Shown here piece by piece: positions 30,064 through 39,394 of a DNA stretch of 64,000 bases. The notes beneath the pieces were generated by a model. The model was given only the letters and a program-made list of their open reading frames with translations, was not told where the DNA came from and ran no database searches. Within the stretch, counting starts at the first letter, position 1, and each line of letters opens with the position of its first letter. The stretch is from assembly GCF_003999375.1 (NCBI RefSeq), contig NZ_RJLC01000012.1, positions 38,270-102,269 on the forward strand, read 5' to 3'. The translations under genes were made by a program, and so were the position numbers. The DNA is from Pseudidiomarina mangrovi (GTDB lineage: Bacteria; Pseudomonadota; Gammaproteobacteria; Enterobacterales; Alteromonadaceae).

Positions 30064-31161
30064 TAGACGCTGGGAATCTTCGAGGAAACGCTGGGAAAAA
30101 TCGCCGAAATAGGCTTTAACTTCAGCGAACTTCGCAATAAATGCCGATTTATCGCCCGCTTGTAGTCGGCTCAAAATAGTTTCGAAACTACGTACATAGT
30201 CATTCATCATGGCAAAGGTATGCGGCTGCGATAAAATAATGTCGGCATAGAGCTCTGGATTTTGTGCAAATAAGCGCCCAACCATCATCAACTCTAAGCG
30301 ATAAATAGGCGAACTTAAGCTCACTAACTGGGCCAAATCGACCTGTTGTTCGGCCAAATGTGCGCCATATACAAAGGTCGACAAGTGCCGCAGTACTTGA
30401 ATAAAGCCCATAGCTTCATCATGTTCCGTGGCCGATATGTCACGAATATGTGCACCCCAACGAATGATACTATCAAGCAACCATTGATACTGCTCACGTT
30501 GACGGCCATGGCAGACAATCACTAATTGTTTCGCTAAGGTGGCTTGTTGTGGTCCAAACATTGGATGTAAACCAACCACTGGACCATTATGCTTGGCCAA
30601 CATGGCCGCTAAAGGCTGCCCTTTGATACTGGTCAAGTCAGCGAGGATACAGTGCGCGGGTAACGCCGGCAGCCGTTCAATGAGAGCCACTGTAAGAGTA
30701 ATAGGTACGGCAAACAGCACTAAATCAGCATCAGCACAGATAGTCTCAGCCTGATCCCAATCATTACGATCTAAACTCTGTACCTTGGCACCTGCTGATG
30801 AAAATAGTCGTACAAATAACCGTCCTAGGGCTCCTTCACCACCCACCACAACGATATTTTTGTGCTGTAAATGAACATCGGCAGCCTGCTGTTGCTGATA
30901 GGATTCACGGATCACTCGGCGCAACACATCTTCAATCAAATCCGCCGATAAACCAGCCTGTTGGGCTTGCTGGCGACGTAATTCAAGCATCTGCTGTTCA
31001 CGCTCAGGCACGTACAGCGGCTGTCCGGCAGCACGTTTGATCACACCGACTTGTGCCACTAACTCACGTCGCCGTAACAGTAATTGCACCAGCTCACTAT
31101 CAGCAGCATCGATTTGCTGCCGCAACTGTTGCAACTGCTCGCTTAACTGCGCCATACCCAC
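30028..31161 (-). CDS. tyrA: Bifunctional chorismate mutase/prephenate dehydrogenase
   Basis: Catalyses chorismate to prephenate and then prephenate to 4-hydroxyphenylpyruvate in tyrosine synthesis. The AroQ-type chorismate mutase domain is at about 5-90 (LRQQIDAADSELVQLLLRR-type helix with the active-site Arg). The NAD-binding dehydrogenase domain starts near 100 (IVVVGGEGALGRLF), followed by HPMFGPQ with a catalytic-region His. The 377 residues match E. coli TyrA (373). It lies downstream of the rpsP-rplS operon on the same strand but separated by a terminator. Confidence 0.96.
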   Translation of the reverse strand: MGMAQLSEQLQQLRQQIDAADSELVQLLLRRRELVAQVGVIKRAAGQPLYVPEREQQMLELRRQQAQQAGLSADLIEDVLRRVIRESYQQQQAADVHLQHKNIVVVGGEGALGRLFVRLFSSAGAKVQSLDRNDWDQAETICADADLVLFAVPITLTVALIERLPALPAHCILADLTSIKGQPLAAMLAKHNGPVVGLHPMFGPQQATLAKQLVIVCHGRQREQYQWLLDSIIRWGAHIRDISATEHDEAMGFIQVLRHLSTFVYGAHLAEQQVDLAQLVSLSSPIYRLELMMVGRLFAQNPELYADIILSQPHTFAMMNDYVRSFETILSRLQAGDKSAFIAKFAEVKAYFGDFSQRFLEDSQRLLDAAGDAKQIS

Positions 31162-31210
31162 TCCTCAAAACCGCCGCGTAAAGTGCTATTGTGCCTGAAT
31201 TTTGCCATAA

Positions 31211-31240
31211 AAAAACCCGCCACATAATGAGGCGGGTTTT
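31211..31240 (-). terminator. Intrinsic terminator after rplS
   Basis: A stem of ACCCGCC paired with GGCGGGT (31215-31221 and 31231-31237), with a 9-nt loop, is followed on the minus strand by seven T residues. It lies 33 bp beyond the rplS stop and ends the rpsP-rimM-trmD-rplS operon. Confidence 0.9.
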
Positions 31241-31272
31241 GCTGTAGCTTATGGCGAGATAATCGCTTTGGC

Positions 31273-31632
31273 TTACGACAACTTCTCGCGGATACGCGCA
31301 GATTTGCCTGAACGCTCGCGCAGGTAGTAAAGCTTGGCTTTACGTACGTCACCTTTGCGTTTCACAACGATGCTTTCAATAATTGGGCTGTGCACTTGGA
31401 ATGAGCGCTCAACGCCTTCACCGTTAGAAATTTTACGTACCGTTACTGCTGAGTGCAGGCCACGGTTGCGCTTGCCAATAACCACGCCTTCAAATGCCTG
31501 AACGCGCTCGCGGTTACCTTCTTTAACCTTAACATTTACGACCACTGTATCGCCCGGAGCATAAGCCGGAAGGTCGGTTTTTAATTGCTCGTCTTCGATC
31601 GCTTTGATCAAATTTTGACTTACTTTTGCCAT
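31273..31632 (-). CDS. rplS: 50S ribosomal protein L19
   Basis: Structural protein at the interface of the ribosomal subunits. The sequence shows the L19 pattern: an N-terminal helix, [30 protein letters not shown] as the conserved core (present at about residues 45-75), and the basic tail [17 protein letters not shown]. The 119-residue length is slightly above the E. coli protein. It is the last gene of the conserved rpsP-rimM-trmD-rplS operon, followed by a strong terminator. Confidence 0.98.
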   Translation of the reverse strand: MAKVSQNLIKAIEDEQLKTDLPAYAPGDTVVVNVKVKEGNRERVQAFEGVVIGKRNRGLHSAVTVRKISNGEGVERSFQVHSPIIESIVVKRKGDVRKAKLYYLRERSGKSARIREKLS

Positions 31633-31652
31633 AATAGCCTCACTAATCTAGA

Positions 31653-32426
31653 TTAACTGCCCGAGTCTGAATCAGCGGCGTGATACTGGGCGATAAACTC
31701 GCTTAACAAACGCTGCTGCTCGTCAGTCAGAGCTAGCTGATTTAACAATTCGGGGCGTCGTAGCCAGGTTCGACCTAACGACTGTTGTAACCGCCACCGA
31801 CGTATTTGTTCATGGTTACCACTCAGTAATACCGGTGGCACCGCCTCACCATCTAAAACTTCTGGTCGTGTGTAGTGTGGACAATCCAATAAACCGCTAG
31901 CAAAAGAATCTTCACTGGCTGAATCTTGGTGCCCGAGAACCCCGGGTATTAATCGTGCTACTGCATCAATCAACACCATAGCAGGTAACTCACCGCCACT
32001 TAACACGTAATCACCTATCGACCATTCCTCATCAACGTGGCGTTTAATGACGCGTTCATCGATGCCTTCATAGCGACCGGCGATTAAGATCAAGCGCTCA
32101 TGCTGCGCTAAATAAGCCGCTCCAGCATGGTCTAACTGGCGCCCTTGCGGTGATAAATAAATCACCTTGGTCTGTTGCCCGAGCTGTTGCTTGGCGGCGG
32201 CAATCGCATCAGTAAGCGGTTGCACCATCATCAACATTCCCGGACCACCACCATAGGGGCGATCATCCACAGTGCGATGGCGATCATGGGTAAAGTCGCG
32301 CGGGTTGGTTACCTGAATCGATAACAGCCCATCACGAACCGCCCTGCCTGTCACACCGTTGTCGGTAATTGCTTGGAACATCTCAGGAAAAAGGCTTATC
32401 ACCCCAACCTGTAGCTGCTTAGCCAT
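31653..32426 (-). CDS. trmD: tRNA (guanine-N1)-methyltransferase TrmD
   Basis: Methylates G37 next to the anticodon in a subset of tRNAs, preventing +1 frameshifting. It is a SPOUT-class enzyme with the knot segments [22 protein letters not shown] and [13 protein letters not shown]. The C-terminal domain with HYTRPEV follows. Length is 257 residues, as usual. The ATG overlaps the rimM stop by one base (TAATG), so translation should be coupled. Confidence 0.98.
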   Translation of the reverse strand: MAKQLQVGVISLFPEMFQAITDNGVTGRAVRDGLLSIQVTNPRDFTHDRHRTVDDRPYGGGPGMLMMVQPLTDAIAAAKQQLGQQTKVIYLSPQGRQLDHAGAAYLAQHERLILIAGRYEGIDERVIKRHVDEEWSIGDYVLSGGELPAMVLIDAVARLIPGVLGHQDSASEDSFASGLLDCPHYTRPEVLDGEAVPPVLLSGNHEQIRRWRLQQSLGRTWLRRPELLNQLALTDEQQRLLSEFIAQYHAADSDSGS

Positions 32427-32959
32427 TAAAAATCCGACGGCCAGTCAACAGTGATACGTTTTGCTGCGCGGTCAACTGCAACCACATACAGACTTTGGAT
32501 AAACGGAACTAACCGCTCCGAACGCCCAAACGCATCATTGCTATTCGCTTTCACTACCATCACATCATTCGATGCTGTGGCCATTAATTGGTCAACCACC
32601 CCCATGTCATAACCTTCGGTATTCACCACGGTCATGCCAATCAGGTCGCGCCAATAAAATTCATCCGCTGGCAATTCAGGTAGTTGGTCAGCGGCAATCA
32701 CAATATCAGCACCAGTCATTAACTGAGCTTGGTCACGATCATCCACACCAACTAACTTCACAATCAGGCTTTTATTATGTCGACGCCATTCCTCGACTTG
32801 CGCTGTTTGTGCTTTACCCTGTCTTACGACATGCCACGGTTGATAATTAAAAATGGCGTCCGCATCATCGGTGTAACTTTGCACTTTCAACCAGCCTTTC
32901 ACCCCATAAACAGCGCCAATTTGGCCTAATATGACGGTTTCAGATGTTGTTGTGCTCAT
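32426..32959 (-). CDS. rimM: Ribosome maturation factor RimM
   Basis: Binds S19 and helps assembly of the 30S head. The N-terminal RimM domain is seen at [18 protein letters not shown] and the C-terminal PRC-barrel at [13 protein letters not shown] through [13 protein letters not shown]. The frame also has a GTG at 32968; the ATG at 32959 gives MSTTTSE, 177 residues, and was preferred as the stronger start codon, although no strong ribosome binding site separates the two. Confidence 0.95.
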   Translation of the reverse strand: MSTTTSETVILGQIGAVYGVKGWLKVQSYTDDADAIFNYQPWHVVRQGKAQTAQVEEWRRHNKSLIVKLVGVDDRDQAQLMTGADIVIAADQLPELPADEFYWRDLIGMTVVNTEGYDMGVVDQLMATASNDVMVVKANSNDAFGRSERLVPFIQSLYVVAVDRAAKRITVDWPSDF

Positions 32960-32988
32960 TGCCACCACGTGCGTCTCGATAAAATCTA

Positions 32989-33237
32989 TTAAGCCGCGCT
33001 GCGCGCGTCTTTAACTAGCTTAGCTACACGCTCAGACAGACCAGCGCCGTTAGCCACCCAGTGGTCAACACGGTCTAAATCAACACGTAACTTTTCTTCC
33101 TGGCCGCGAGCGACTGGGTTGAAGAAGCCTACATTTTCAATAAAACGACCATCGCGGGCATTGCGACTGTCGGTCACTACCATCTGGTAGAAGGGGCGTT
33201 TTTTCGCGCCACCACGTTGTAAACGAATGGTTACCAT
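32989..33237 (-). CDS. rpsP: 30S ribosomal protein S16
   Basis: Small-subunit assembly protein. It begins [21 protein letters not shown] and has [19 protein letters not shown], both diagnostic of S16. The 82-residue length equals that of E. coli. GAGGAACGTA precedes the ATG. It is the first gene of the operon, with a promoter candidate 80-110 bp upstream, right after ffh. Confidence 0.98.
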   Translation of the reverse strand: MVTIRLQRGGAKKRPFYQMVVTDSRNARDGRFIENVGFFNPVARGQEEKLRVDLDRVDHWVANGAGLSERVAKLVKDARSAA

Positions 33238-33318
33238 TACGTTCCTCGATACAGTTTTTAATGTTAAGTAAATAAAAATGCCTCCGACTAGACGACGTCT
33301 GAGCCAGAGAGCCCGGCA

Positions 33319-33346
33319 ATTCTACTGATTTTTCGCTTGAATGCAA
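33319..33346 (-). promoter_or_regulatory. Promoter of rpsP-rimM-trmD-rplS operon
   Basis: On the minus strand TTGCAT (33341-33346) and TAGAAT (33319-33324) are spaced by 16 bp. The predicted start lies around 33312, leaving a leader of about 75 nt before rpsP. The promoter sits just beyond the ffh stop codon, so the operon can be expressed separately from ffh. Confidence 0.65.
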
Positions 33347-33353
33347 GTAAATC

Positions 33354-34727
33354 CTAGCGTTTCGGGAACATCCCAGGCGGCATTTTGCCACCCATGCCAC
33401 CGAGGCTGCGCAGCATTTTTGCCATCCCGCCGCCCTTCATTTTTTTCATCATTTTTTGCATTTGCATAAATTGCTTAAGCAACTTATTAACATCTTGCAC
33501 TTGCGTGCCTGAACCCGCAGCAATGCGCCGCTTACGCGAACCTTTAATTAAATCAGGGTGGCTACGCTCTTTCATGGTCATTGAGCTTATGATGGCTTCC
33601 ATACGCACGGTCATTTTGTCGTCCATTTGGCCTTTCATCTGGCCACTCATTTGGCTCATGCCAGGGAGTTTATCCATTAGCCCCATCATGCCGCCCATAG
33701 AGCGCATTTGGGCTAATTGGTCACGAAAGTCATCGAGCGAAAACTGGCCATCTTTCATCACTCGTTTGGCGACTTGCTCGGCTTTTTGCCGGTCAATCTT
33801 ACTTTCGAGTTCATCAATTAACGACAGTACATCACCCATACCGAGGATACGGGAAGCAATTCGCTCGGGATGAAATGGCTCCAACGCGGTGGTCTTTTCA
33901 CCTACCCCAAGAAACTTAATCGGTTGACCGGTAATATGACGAATCGACAGCGCTGCACCACCCCGCGCATCACCATCGGTCTTGGTCAGAATTACCCCGG
34001 TTAACGGCAATGCTTCACTGAATGCCTTGGCGGTGTTTGCGGCATCTTGGCCGGTCATGGCATCGACCACAAACAGTGTTTCAATTGGCTTCACCGCCGC
34101 ATGCAGCTGTTTGATTTCGGCCATCATTTGGTCATCAATGGCGGTACGGCCAGCGGTATCCACCAGCACCACGTCAAAGAATTTCTTGCGGGCAAAATCG
34201 ATTGCTGCATTAGCTATGGCGACCGGTTGTTGTTCGGTAGACGACGGGAAGAATTCAACCTCAACTTCAGCAGCAAGGGTTTGCAACTGCTTAATAGCGG
34301 CCGGACGATACACGTCGGCGCTCACCACTAAGACCTTTTTCTTTAATTTCTCGCGCAAGTAGCGCGCCAACTTAGCTACGCTGGTGGTTTTACCCGCACC
34401 TTGTAAACCCGCCATCAGTACCACGGCCGGTGGTTGGGTGGATAAATTAATCGGTACATTGGCCGCGCCCATGGCTTGCTCGAGCTCTTGCTGAACAATT
34501 TTCACGAACACTTGACCCGGCGTTAGACTCTTATTAACTTCAGCCCCGACCGCTCGGGTTTTGACCCGCTCAATAAATTCACGCACCACAGGTAAGGCGA
34601 CGTCAGCCTCAAGCAGGGCCATCCGCACTTCACGTAAGGTATCTTTAATATTTTCTTCGGTTAAGCGACCGCGACCACCAATATTACGGAGCGACTGCGT
34701 CAGCCGTTGGCTTAGATTTTCGAACAT
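33354..34727 (-). CDS. ffh: Signal recognition particle protein Ffh
   Basis: GTPase that binds 4.5S RNA and signal sequences and delivers ribosomes to FtsY for membrane insertion. The N domain occupies about 1-85. The G domain carries GLQGAGKTTSVAKL, DTAGR and TKTDGDARGG. The methionine-rich M domain (about 300-457) contains SGQMKGQMDDKMTVRMEA-type repeats and the RNA-binding GSRKRRIAAGSG. Length is usual. In E. coli ffh also lies directly before the rpsP operon and divergent from ypjD (corE), as here. Confidence 0.98.
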   Translation of the reverse strand: MFENLSQRLTQSLRNIGGRGRLTEENIKDTLREVRMALLEADVALPVVREFIERVKTRAVGAEVNKSLTPGQVFVKIVQQELEQAMGAANVPINLSTQPPAVVLMAGLQGAGKTTSVAKLARYLREKLKKKVLVVSADVYRPAAIKQLQTLAAEVEVEFFPSSTEQQPVAIANAAIDFARKKFFDVVLVDTAGRTAIDDQMMAEIKQLHAAVKPIETLFVVDAMTGQDAANTAKAFSEALPLTGVILTKTDGDARGGAALSIRHITGQPIKFLGVGEKTTALEPFHPERIASRILGMGDVLSLIDELESKIDRQKAEQVAKRVMKDGQFSLDDFRDQLAQMRSMGGMMGLMDKLPGMSQMSGQMKGQMDDKMTVRMEAIISSMTMKERSHPDLIKGSRKRRIAAGSGTQVQDVNKLLKQFMQMQKMMKKMKGGGMAKMLRSLGGMGGKMPPGMFPKR

Positions 34728-34807
34728 GCAATGACTCTCATTGACTGCAATTAAGTAATTTAATGGTGCCGAGTATATCGCAATTCAAGCAAAGTTTCCT
34801 GTTGCTA

Positions 34808-34836
34808 TTGGGTTTAGCGTGAATCCTGCATATACT
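34808..34836 (+). promoter_or_regulatory. Promoter candidate for ypjD-corB
   Basis: TTGGGT at 34808-34813 and TATACT at 34831-34836 are separated by 17 bp, about 30 bp before the ypjD start. Directly downstream of the -10 is the palindromic TGCATGCATGCA. Confidence 0.55.
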
Positions 34837-34864
34837 GCATGCATGCAATAATAAAGGTGTTCTC

Positions 34865-35656
34865 ATGCTTAGCTTGCTTGTTCTCACTGTTGCGCTTTAT
34901 GGCGCTAGCTCAGTGTTGTTATGGCGTCAGTTACGACAGCCGAAAGTAGCGCCTACGCTGCTTTGGGTATTACCAGCTATGGCCCTGGCTGGGCATGCGT
35001 ATCTGTTGTGGAATCACCTCGAACTCGACCACTTTGATCATTTTAATATCACCACCAGTCTGAGTACTGTTGCCTTTATGGTGGCCTTACTATCCTTGCT
35101 GCGTAGCGGTCGCAGCGGTGGTTTATTATTACGCCCTGTGATTTATATTTTTGCCGCCGCCAGTGTGGTGTTGATGTACTACAGCCCAACCAACTGGGGC
35201 GCACAAGTCAGTCATCAACAAGGGCTAATTTTGCACATCATCCTATCGTTAGTCGCCTATGCTATCTTGGTGATGGCCACCTTATACGCTATACAATTGC
35301 TGTATTTAAATTATTTGCTAAAACATCATCGCGCCACCTTAGTCAGTCATCAATTACCGCCATTGATGACTGTTGAACGCTACTTTTTTCGGCTGCTCAC
35401 CACTGGCACATTAGTGCTCTTTGTCGCCCTAGCAACTGGTTTCGTCTTCCTCAATGATATGTTCGCGCAAGGCCAAGCACATAAAACGATATTAAGCCTG
35501 ATAGCCGCTACACTGTATTTGATTGTGGTGGTGTGTCACGGGCTGCTGCACATTCGTGGCCGCCTGCTGGTTATGACCAGTGTCATAGCAGGGGCGGTGC
35601 TTACTCTGGCCTATTTTGGCAGCCGTTTTGTAAAAGACGTGTTACTTTCCGCTTGA
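34865..35656 (+). CDS. ypjD: Inner-membrane protein YpjD (CcsA/CcmC-like)
   Basis: Polytopic inner-membrane protein related to the cytochrome c assembly protein family (CcsA). About eight hydrophobic segments span the 263 residues. The CcsA-like WGAQVSHQQGLILHIILSLVAYAIL section contains the conserved His residues. The order ffh (divergent)-ypjD-corB matches E. coli, where this gene is also called corE and has been linked with divalent cation efflux. The direct biochemical role remains uncertain. Confidence 0.9.
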   Translation: MLSLLVLTVALYGASSVLLWRQLRQPKVAPTLLWVLPAMALAGHAYLLWNHLELDHFDHFNITTSLSTVAFMVALLSLLRSGRSGGLLLRPVIYIFAAASVVLMYYSPTNWGAQVSHQQGLILHIILSLVAYAILVMATLYAIQLLYLNYLLKHHRATLVSHQLPPLMTVERYFFRLLTTGTLVLFVALATGFVFLNDMFAQGQAHKTILSLIAATLYLIVVVCHGLLHIRGRLLVMTSVIAGAVLTLAYFGSRFVKDVLLSA

Positions 35657-35712
35657 CTTGGTTTACCAGCCCATTAGAGTAGTCAACTAGACTTCCAATA
35701 CAGGATTATTTC

Positions 35713-36999
35713 TTGGACCAGATCACCACTTCCACCCTGCTCATCATTCTGGGTGTATTGTTGTTCATGTCGGCCTATTTCTCCGGCTCCGAAACTAGCA
35801 TGATGTCAGTCAACCGTTACCGCCTGCGGCACTTAGCGCAACAAGGTAATGCCGGGGCCAAGCGCGTTCAATTTTTACTCGACCGCCCAGACCGCCTGAT
35901 TAGTCTCATCCTCATTGGTAACAACTTAGTAAATATTGCCGCATCCGCCATTGCGACCATCATCTGTTTACGCTGGTTTGGTGACGCCGGCATCGTGGTC
36001 GCTACTTTTGGTTTGACCCTGATCGTACTGATCTTTGCCGAAGTAACCCCAAAAACCATTGCCGCGCTGCATCCAGAGCGTATTGCCTTCCCCAGCTCGA
36101 TGATCCTAAAGCCACTACTACGGATCATGCACCCATTGGTGCTTGCAGTGAACTTTTTCACCAACGGTGTAATGCGCCTACTCGGCATTAATCCCAATAA
36201 AACCAATGGCCAAGACGCGCTGAGCTCAGAAGAATTGCGTACCGTAGTGAACGAAGCTAAATCAATGATCCCATCCGGTCATGCGGATATGTTACTGAGT
36301 ATTCTCGATTTAGAAAAAGTGACAGTTGAGGATGTGATGATTCCACGATCTGAAATCAGCGGTATTGATGCGCAAGACGACATGCGCACCATCATCAAAC
36401 AGCTATCACAAGCCCAGCATACCCGTATCTTGCTCTATCGTGGTGAAATTGATGATGCCATAGGCTTCCTCCACGCCCGCGATATCATGCAAATGATCAG
36501 CAAAAGTAACGACCTCGACAAGAGTGAACTGATCCGCTCAGCACGCGACATTTACTATGTGCCCGAAGGCACCGCATTAAACGTGCAACTGCTCAAGTTC
36601 CAGCGCAACAAAGAACGTATTGGCCTAGTGGTTGACGAATATGGCGATATTCAGGGCTTGGTCACTCTGGAAGATATTTTGGAAGAAATTGTTGGTGACT
36701 TTACCACCAATATTGCCCCAGAACCCAGCGAAACGGTGCAGCGCTTGAGCGATGGTTCGGTGATCGTTGAAGGCGCCGCCAACATTCGCGACTTAAATAA
36801 AGAAATGAAATGGAAGTTACCCACCGATGGCCCGAAAACCCTGAGCGGCTTGGTGATTGAGCAATTAGGCGATATCCCGCGTAGTCAATTGTGTTTACAA
36901 ATTGTCGGCCACCGCATTGAAGTTTTAGAAAGCAGCGAGAATATGGTCAAACGGGTGAAGTTTCTGCCCACGGGTAAAGCCAAAGCCAAGAAAAAATAA
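35713..36999 (+). CDS. corB: CNNM/CorB-type cation transporter with CBS domains (YfjD)
   Basis: HlyC/CorC family membrane protein implicated in Mg2+ and Co2+ efflux. The DUF21 membrane domain (about 1-190) begins SAYFSGSETSMMSVNRYRL. A pair of CBS domains follows (EDVMIPRSEISGID and VVDEYGDIQGLVTLEDILEEIVGDF). The transporter-associated CorC_HlyC domain is at about 340-420. The start is TTG; its MDQITTSTL N-terminus aligns with E. coli YfjD, and AGGA is upstream. It follows ypjD by 56 bp. Confidence 0.93.
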   Translation: MDQITTSTLLIILGVLLFMSAYFSGSETSMMSVNRYRLRHLAQQGNAGAKRVQFLLDRPDRLISLILIGNNLVNIAASAIATIICLRWFGDAGIVVATFGLTLIVLIFAEVTPKTIAALHPERIAFPSSMILKPLLRIMHPLVLAVNFFTNGVMRLLGINPNKTNGQDALSSEELRTVVNEAKSMIPSGHADMLLSILDLEKVTVEDVMIPRSEISGIDAQDDMRTIIKQLSQAQHTRILLYRGEIDDAIGFLHARDIMQMISKSNDLDKSELIRSARDIYYVPEGTALNVQLLKFQRNKERIGLVVDEYGDIQGLVTLEDILEEIVGDFTTNIAPEPSETVQRLSDGSVIVEGAANIRDLNKEMKWKLPTDGPKTLSGLVIEQLGDIPRSQLCLQIVGHRIEVLESSENMVKRVKFLPTGKAKAKKK

Positions 37000-37003
37000 A
37001 CCA

Positions 37004-37630
37004 TTAGAACAGTAGACGCCAAAACCACCCGCGTTTTAAATCATCTTCACAGGTTTTTAGTTGTGCCGCGTAGGTTTTTGCGCGACTATCGACCCGTTTA
37101 GCGGTACTGATTAACCATTGCTTCTGCAGATAGGTTTTACGCTTATAACCGCCCCAACCCTCGTGATAATTTAAATACTGACCATATGCGTCCCACTTCG
37201 ATACACCGTTGACGCTATGGCTTTTACTGATAAACCAACCCATAAAATCAATCGCATCATCAAAATCACTGCGTGATGCCCAGCTGCGTCCGGTTTCGCG
37301 TTGATAGTCGTCCCAGGTTGGCGTTTTGGCTTGCGAATAGCCATAAGCACTGCTCACCCGCCCCCACGGAATAATCCATAAAATGTAATCTTTCGGTGGT
37401 TTCGCATCGTGTTTAAACGAGCTCTCTTGATACATCATTGCCATGGGGACGTGGATGGGTACACCCCAACTGTCGCGCATTGCCGCGGCAGCATCGTACC
37501 AATCACGTTTTTCGTAGAAGATCTCGCAGATATTATCGGGCTGCTCGGGCGGCGAAGTGCTACAGCCCGCCAGCGTCAATAACGTCACTGCGACGAACAG
37601 AATGCTGGGCTTGCTTATGCCGGTCGCCAT
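37004..37630 (-). CDS. Transglycosylase SLT-domain lipoprotein
   Basis: A 208-residue predicted lipoprotein (lipobox TLAGC near residue 22) with a lysozyme-like fold. The putative catalytic Glu is in MMYQESSFKH, followed by SAYGYSQAKTPTWDDY and YLNYHEGWGGY, which fit a small SLT-type muramidase/transglycosylase. It differs from MltD in lacking LysM modules. The start lies within the final codons of gshA (16-nt overlap), so the pair is likely cotranscribed. The link to glutathione synthesis is probably just operon packing. A role in cell-wall turnover is inferred from family. Confidence 0.87.
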   Translation of the reverse strand: MATGISKPSILFVAVTLLTLAGCSTSPPEQPDNICEIFYEKRDWYDAAAAMRDSWGVPIHVPMAMMYQESSFKHDAKPPKDYILWIIPWGRVSSAYGYSQAKTPTWDDYQRETGRSWASRSDFDDAIDFMGWFISKSHSVNGVSKWDAYGQYLNYHEGWGGYKRKTYLQKQWLISTAKRVDSRAKTYAAQLKTCEDDLKRGWFWRLLF

Positions 37631-39228
37631 GCGTCACGACACTCCGGGCTAGCACAGCAGGCTTTACGGAAATAATCCTGCAAATAATCATCGAAACTGG
37701 TGTTTTGATCCTGCGCTTCACGCTGCTGTTGCTGCGCCCAGGATTGCTGACTCCATTGCTCAAATTGCTCGATGCTGTAGAAACTCAGTGGTTTTTGCAA
37801 CTGCTGACGATAGTGCCGCGCCAGCTGCATACCAAAGCGGCCGTTATCGATATTCTGCTCAGTAAGAATACGCATCACTTGGCCAGATAGCGTCAATTCA
37901 GGATTCAGCACCGCACGATATTGTTCCGCAATCACTTGCTGATAAGCGTCACCGCCATGCGCCTGATCAAGCACTTGAGCGATAGCTTGAAAATCGGCAA
38001 ATAACTCTTCTAACCAATCGGCCAGTGGCCGTTCATGGTCATTGTGCAGCAGGGTTAAGCGTGGATTGCGGCCATCTAATACCACTCGATTAAAGTTACG
38101 TTCGGTTTGCTGCTGCTCAGCCTTGGACATGTCTGGGCTCGGTTGCAGCAGACAATACAGCAGCAACATATCCAGCAGGCGAATTTGATCGGCGGTAATA
38201 CCAATCGGACTAAACGGGTTGACGTCTAACGCACGTACCTCAATGTACTCAATGCCACCGCGCTCTAATGCTTGGGTTGGCGTTTCGCCGCCTTGGCTCA
38301 CGCGCTTGGGCCGAATGGTTGAGTAAAACTCGTTTTCGATTTGCAGAATATTGCTATTGAGCTGATGGTATTCACCATCCACTTTCACGCCAATCGAGGC
38401 AAACTGTTTGGATGGTGTAGAAATAGCGCTGCGTAAGCCGGCAACATACTCGCTGATCGAGTTATAACTGATAGCTAAGTCGGCCTGCTCTTTATTGGTA
38501 TAGCCCAAATCGCTCATACGCAGCGATGTACCATAAGGACGATAAAGTGTGCCGGTGGCATGTTTTTCTAGTGCAATGGTGCCTTCAGTGTGCTGTAAAA
38601 ATGACTGACACAAGGCGGGTGAAGCGCCAAATAGATAAGGAATCAACCAACATACCCGCTTGTAGTTACGGATCAAGCCGAGGTATCCCGCCGAAATAAA
38701 GGTAGTATCGGCGCTTTGTTGCTGTTGCGCGGCGAGGCTTTGCCACAGCTGAGTCGGTAATGAGAAGTTATAGTGCACACCGGCAATAATTTGCATGGCG
38801 CCGCCGTAACGATAGGTCAGCCCGCGCCGATACAAAGTTTTCATACGGCCACTATGCGAGCTACCGTAGCGAGCAATTTGAATATCTTCCGCGGCACCCA
38901 CTACACAAGGCATGCTCAGCGGCCACAACAGCTCATCACCGAGGTGCTGATACGTGTAACTATGAATGTCGGTCAACTGCGCCAAGGTTTGCTCAATACT
39001 GTGAGCAACCGGGGTGATAAATTCTAATAAGTTTTCGGCGTAATCGGTGGTGATGTACGGGTGGGTCAAGGTTGCGCCAAGCGCCTCTGGGTGCCCAGTC
39101 TGAGCCAAGTGACCATTCGCGGTGATACGCAAGCCCTCGCGCTCAATGCCGCGACTAAGCTGCGTTAAGGCATTCTGGTTGGCTGGTTGCGCGAGCTGCT
39201 GCAAAGCGTGTTGAAAAGCTGACTGCAA
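37615..39228 (-). CDS. gshA: Glutamate-cysteine ligase (type 1)
   Basis: ATP-dependent first step of glutathione synthesis, joining glutamate to cysteine. It shows type 1 GshA features: GIEREGLRI near residue 28, DYAENLLEFITP, the MPCVV...IQIARYGSSHSGRMKTLYRRGL region (key part GSSHSGRMK), and EYIEVRALDVNPFSPIGI. Length 537 is close to the 518 of E. coli. The start is TTG, as the only start before the conserved region, with TAGGG 7 nt upstream. Rare start codon use may lower expression. It overlaps the downstream lipoprotein gene by 16 nt. Confidence 0.95.
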   Translation of the reverse strand: MQSAFQHALQQLAQPANQNALTQLSRGIEREGLRITANGHLAQTGHPEALGATLTHPYITTDYAENLLEFITPVAHSIEQTLAQLTDIHSYTYQHLGDELLWPLSMPCVVGAAEDIQIARYGSSHSGRMKTLYRRGLTYRYGGAMQIIAGVHYNFSLPTQLWQSLAAQQQQSADTTFISAGYLGLIRNYKRVCWLIPYLFGASPALCQSFLQHTEGTIALEKHATGTLYRPYGTSLRMSDLGYTNKEQADLAISYNSISEYVAGLRSAISTPSKQFASIGVKVDGEYHQLNSNILQIENEFYSTIRPKRVSQGGETPTQALERGGIEYIEVRALDVNPFSPIGITADQIRLLDMLLLYCLLQPSPDMSKAEQQQTERNFNRVVLDGRNPRLTLLHNDHERPLADWLEELFADFQAIAQVLDQAHGGDAYQQVIAEQYRAVLNPELTLSGQVMRILTEQNIDNGRFGMQLARHYRQQLQKPLSFYSIEQFEQWSQQSWAQQQQREAQDQNTSFDDYLQDYFRKACCASPECRDAWRPA

Positions 39229-39394
39229 AATTGAACCCTACTTGTCATTTTGATGGCCATGATGACCGCAAGCTTACTTGGGAAAGCTCGCTCCGTCTAG
39301 GTTAGCGCACCGAAATCTGGCTATTTACTGTCTTGGCGCAAGCCTTCAGTCGTGGCATGATAACAACTCACTTCGCTTACCTTGGATTGCCATC

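Noticed and set aside
39278-39394. N-terminal extension of the hybrid kinase
   Set aside because: The region is the promoter gap after gshA; the translated residues show no domain or membrane segment, while the ATG at 39395 directly precedes the coiled coil.
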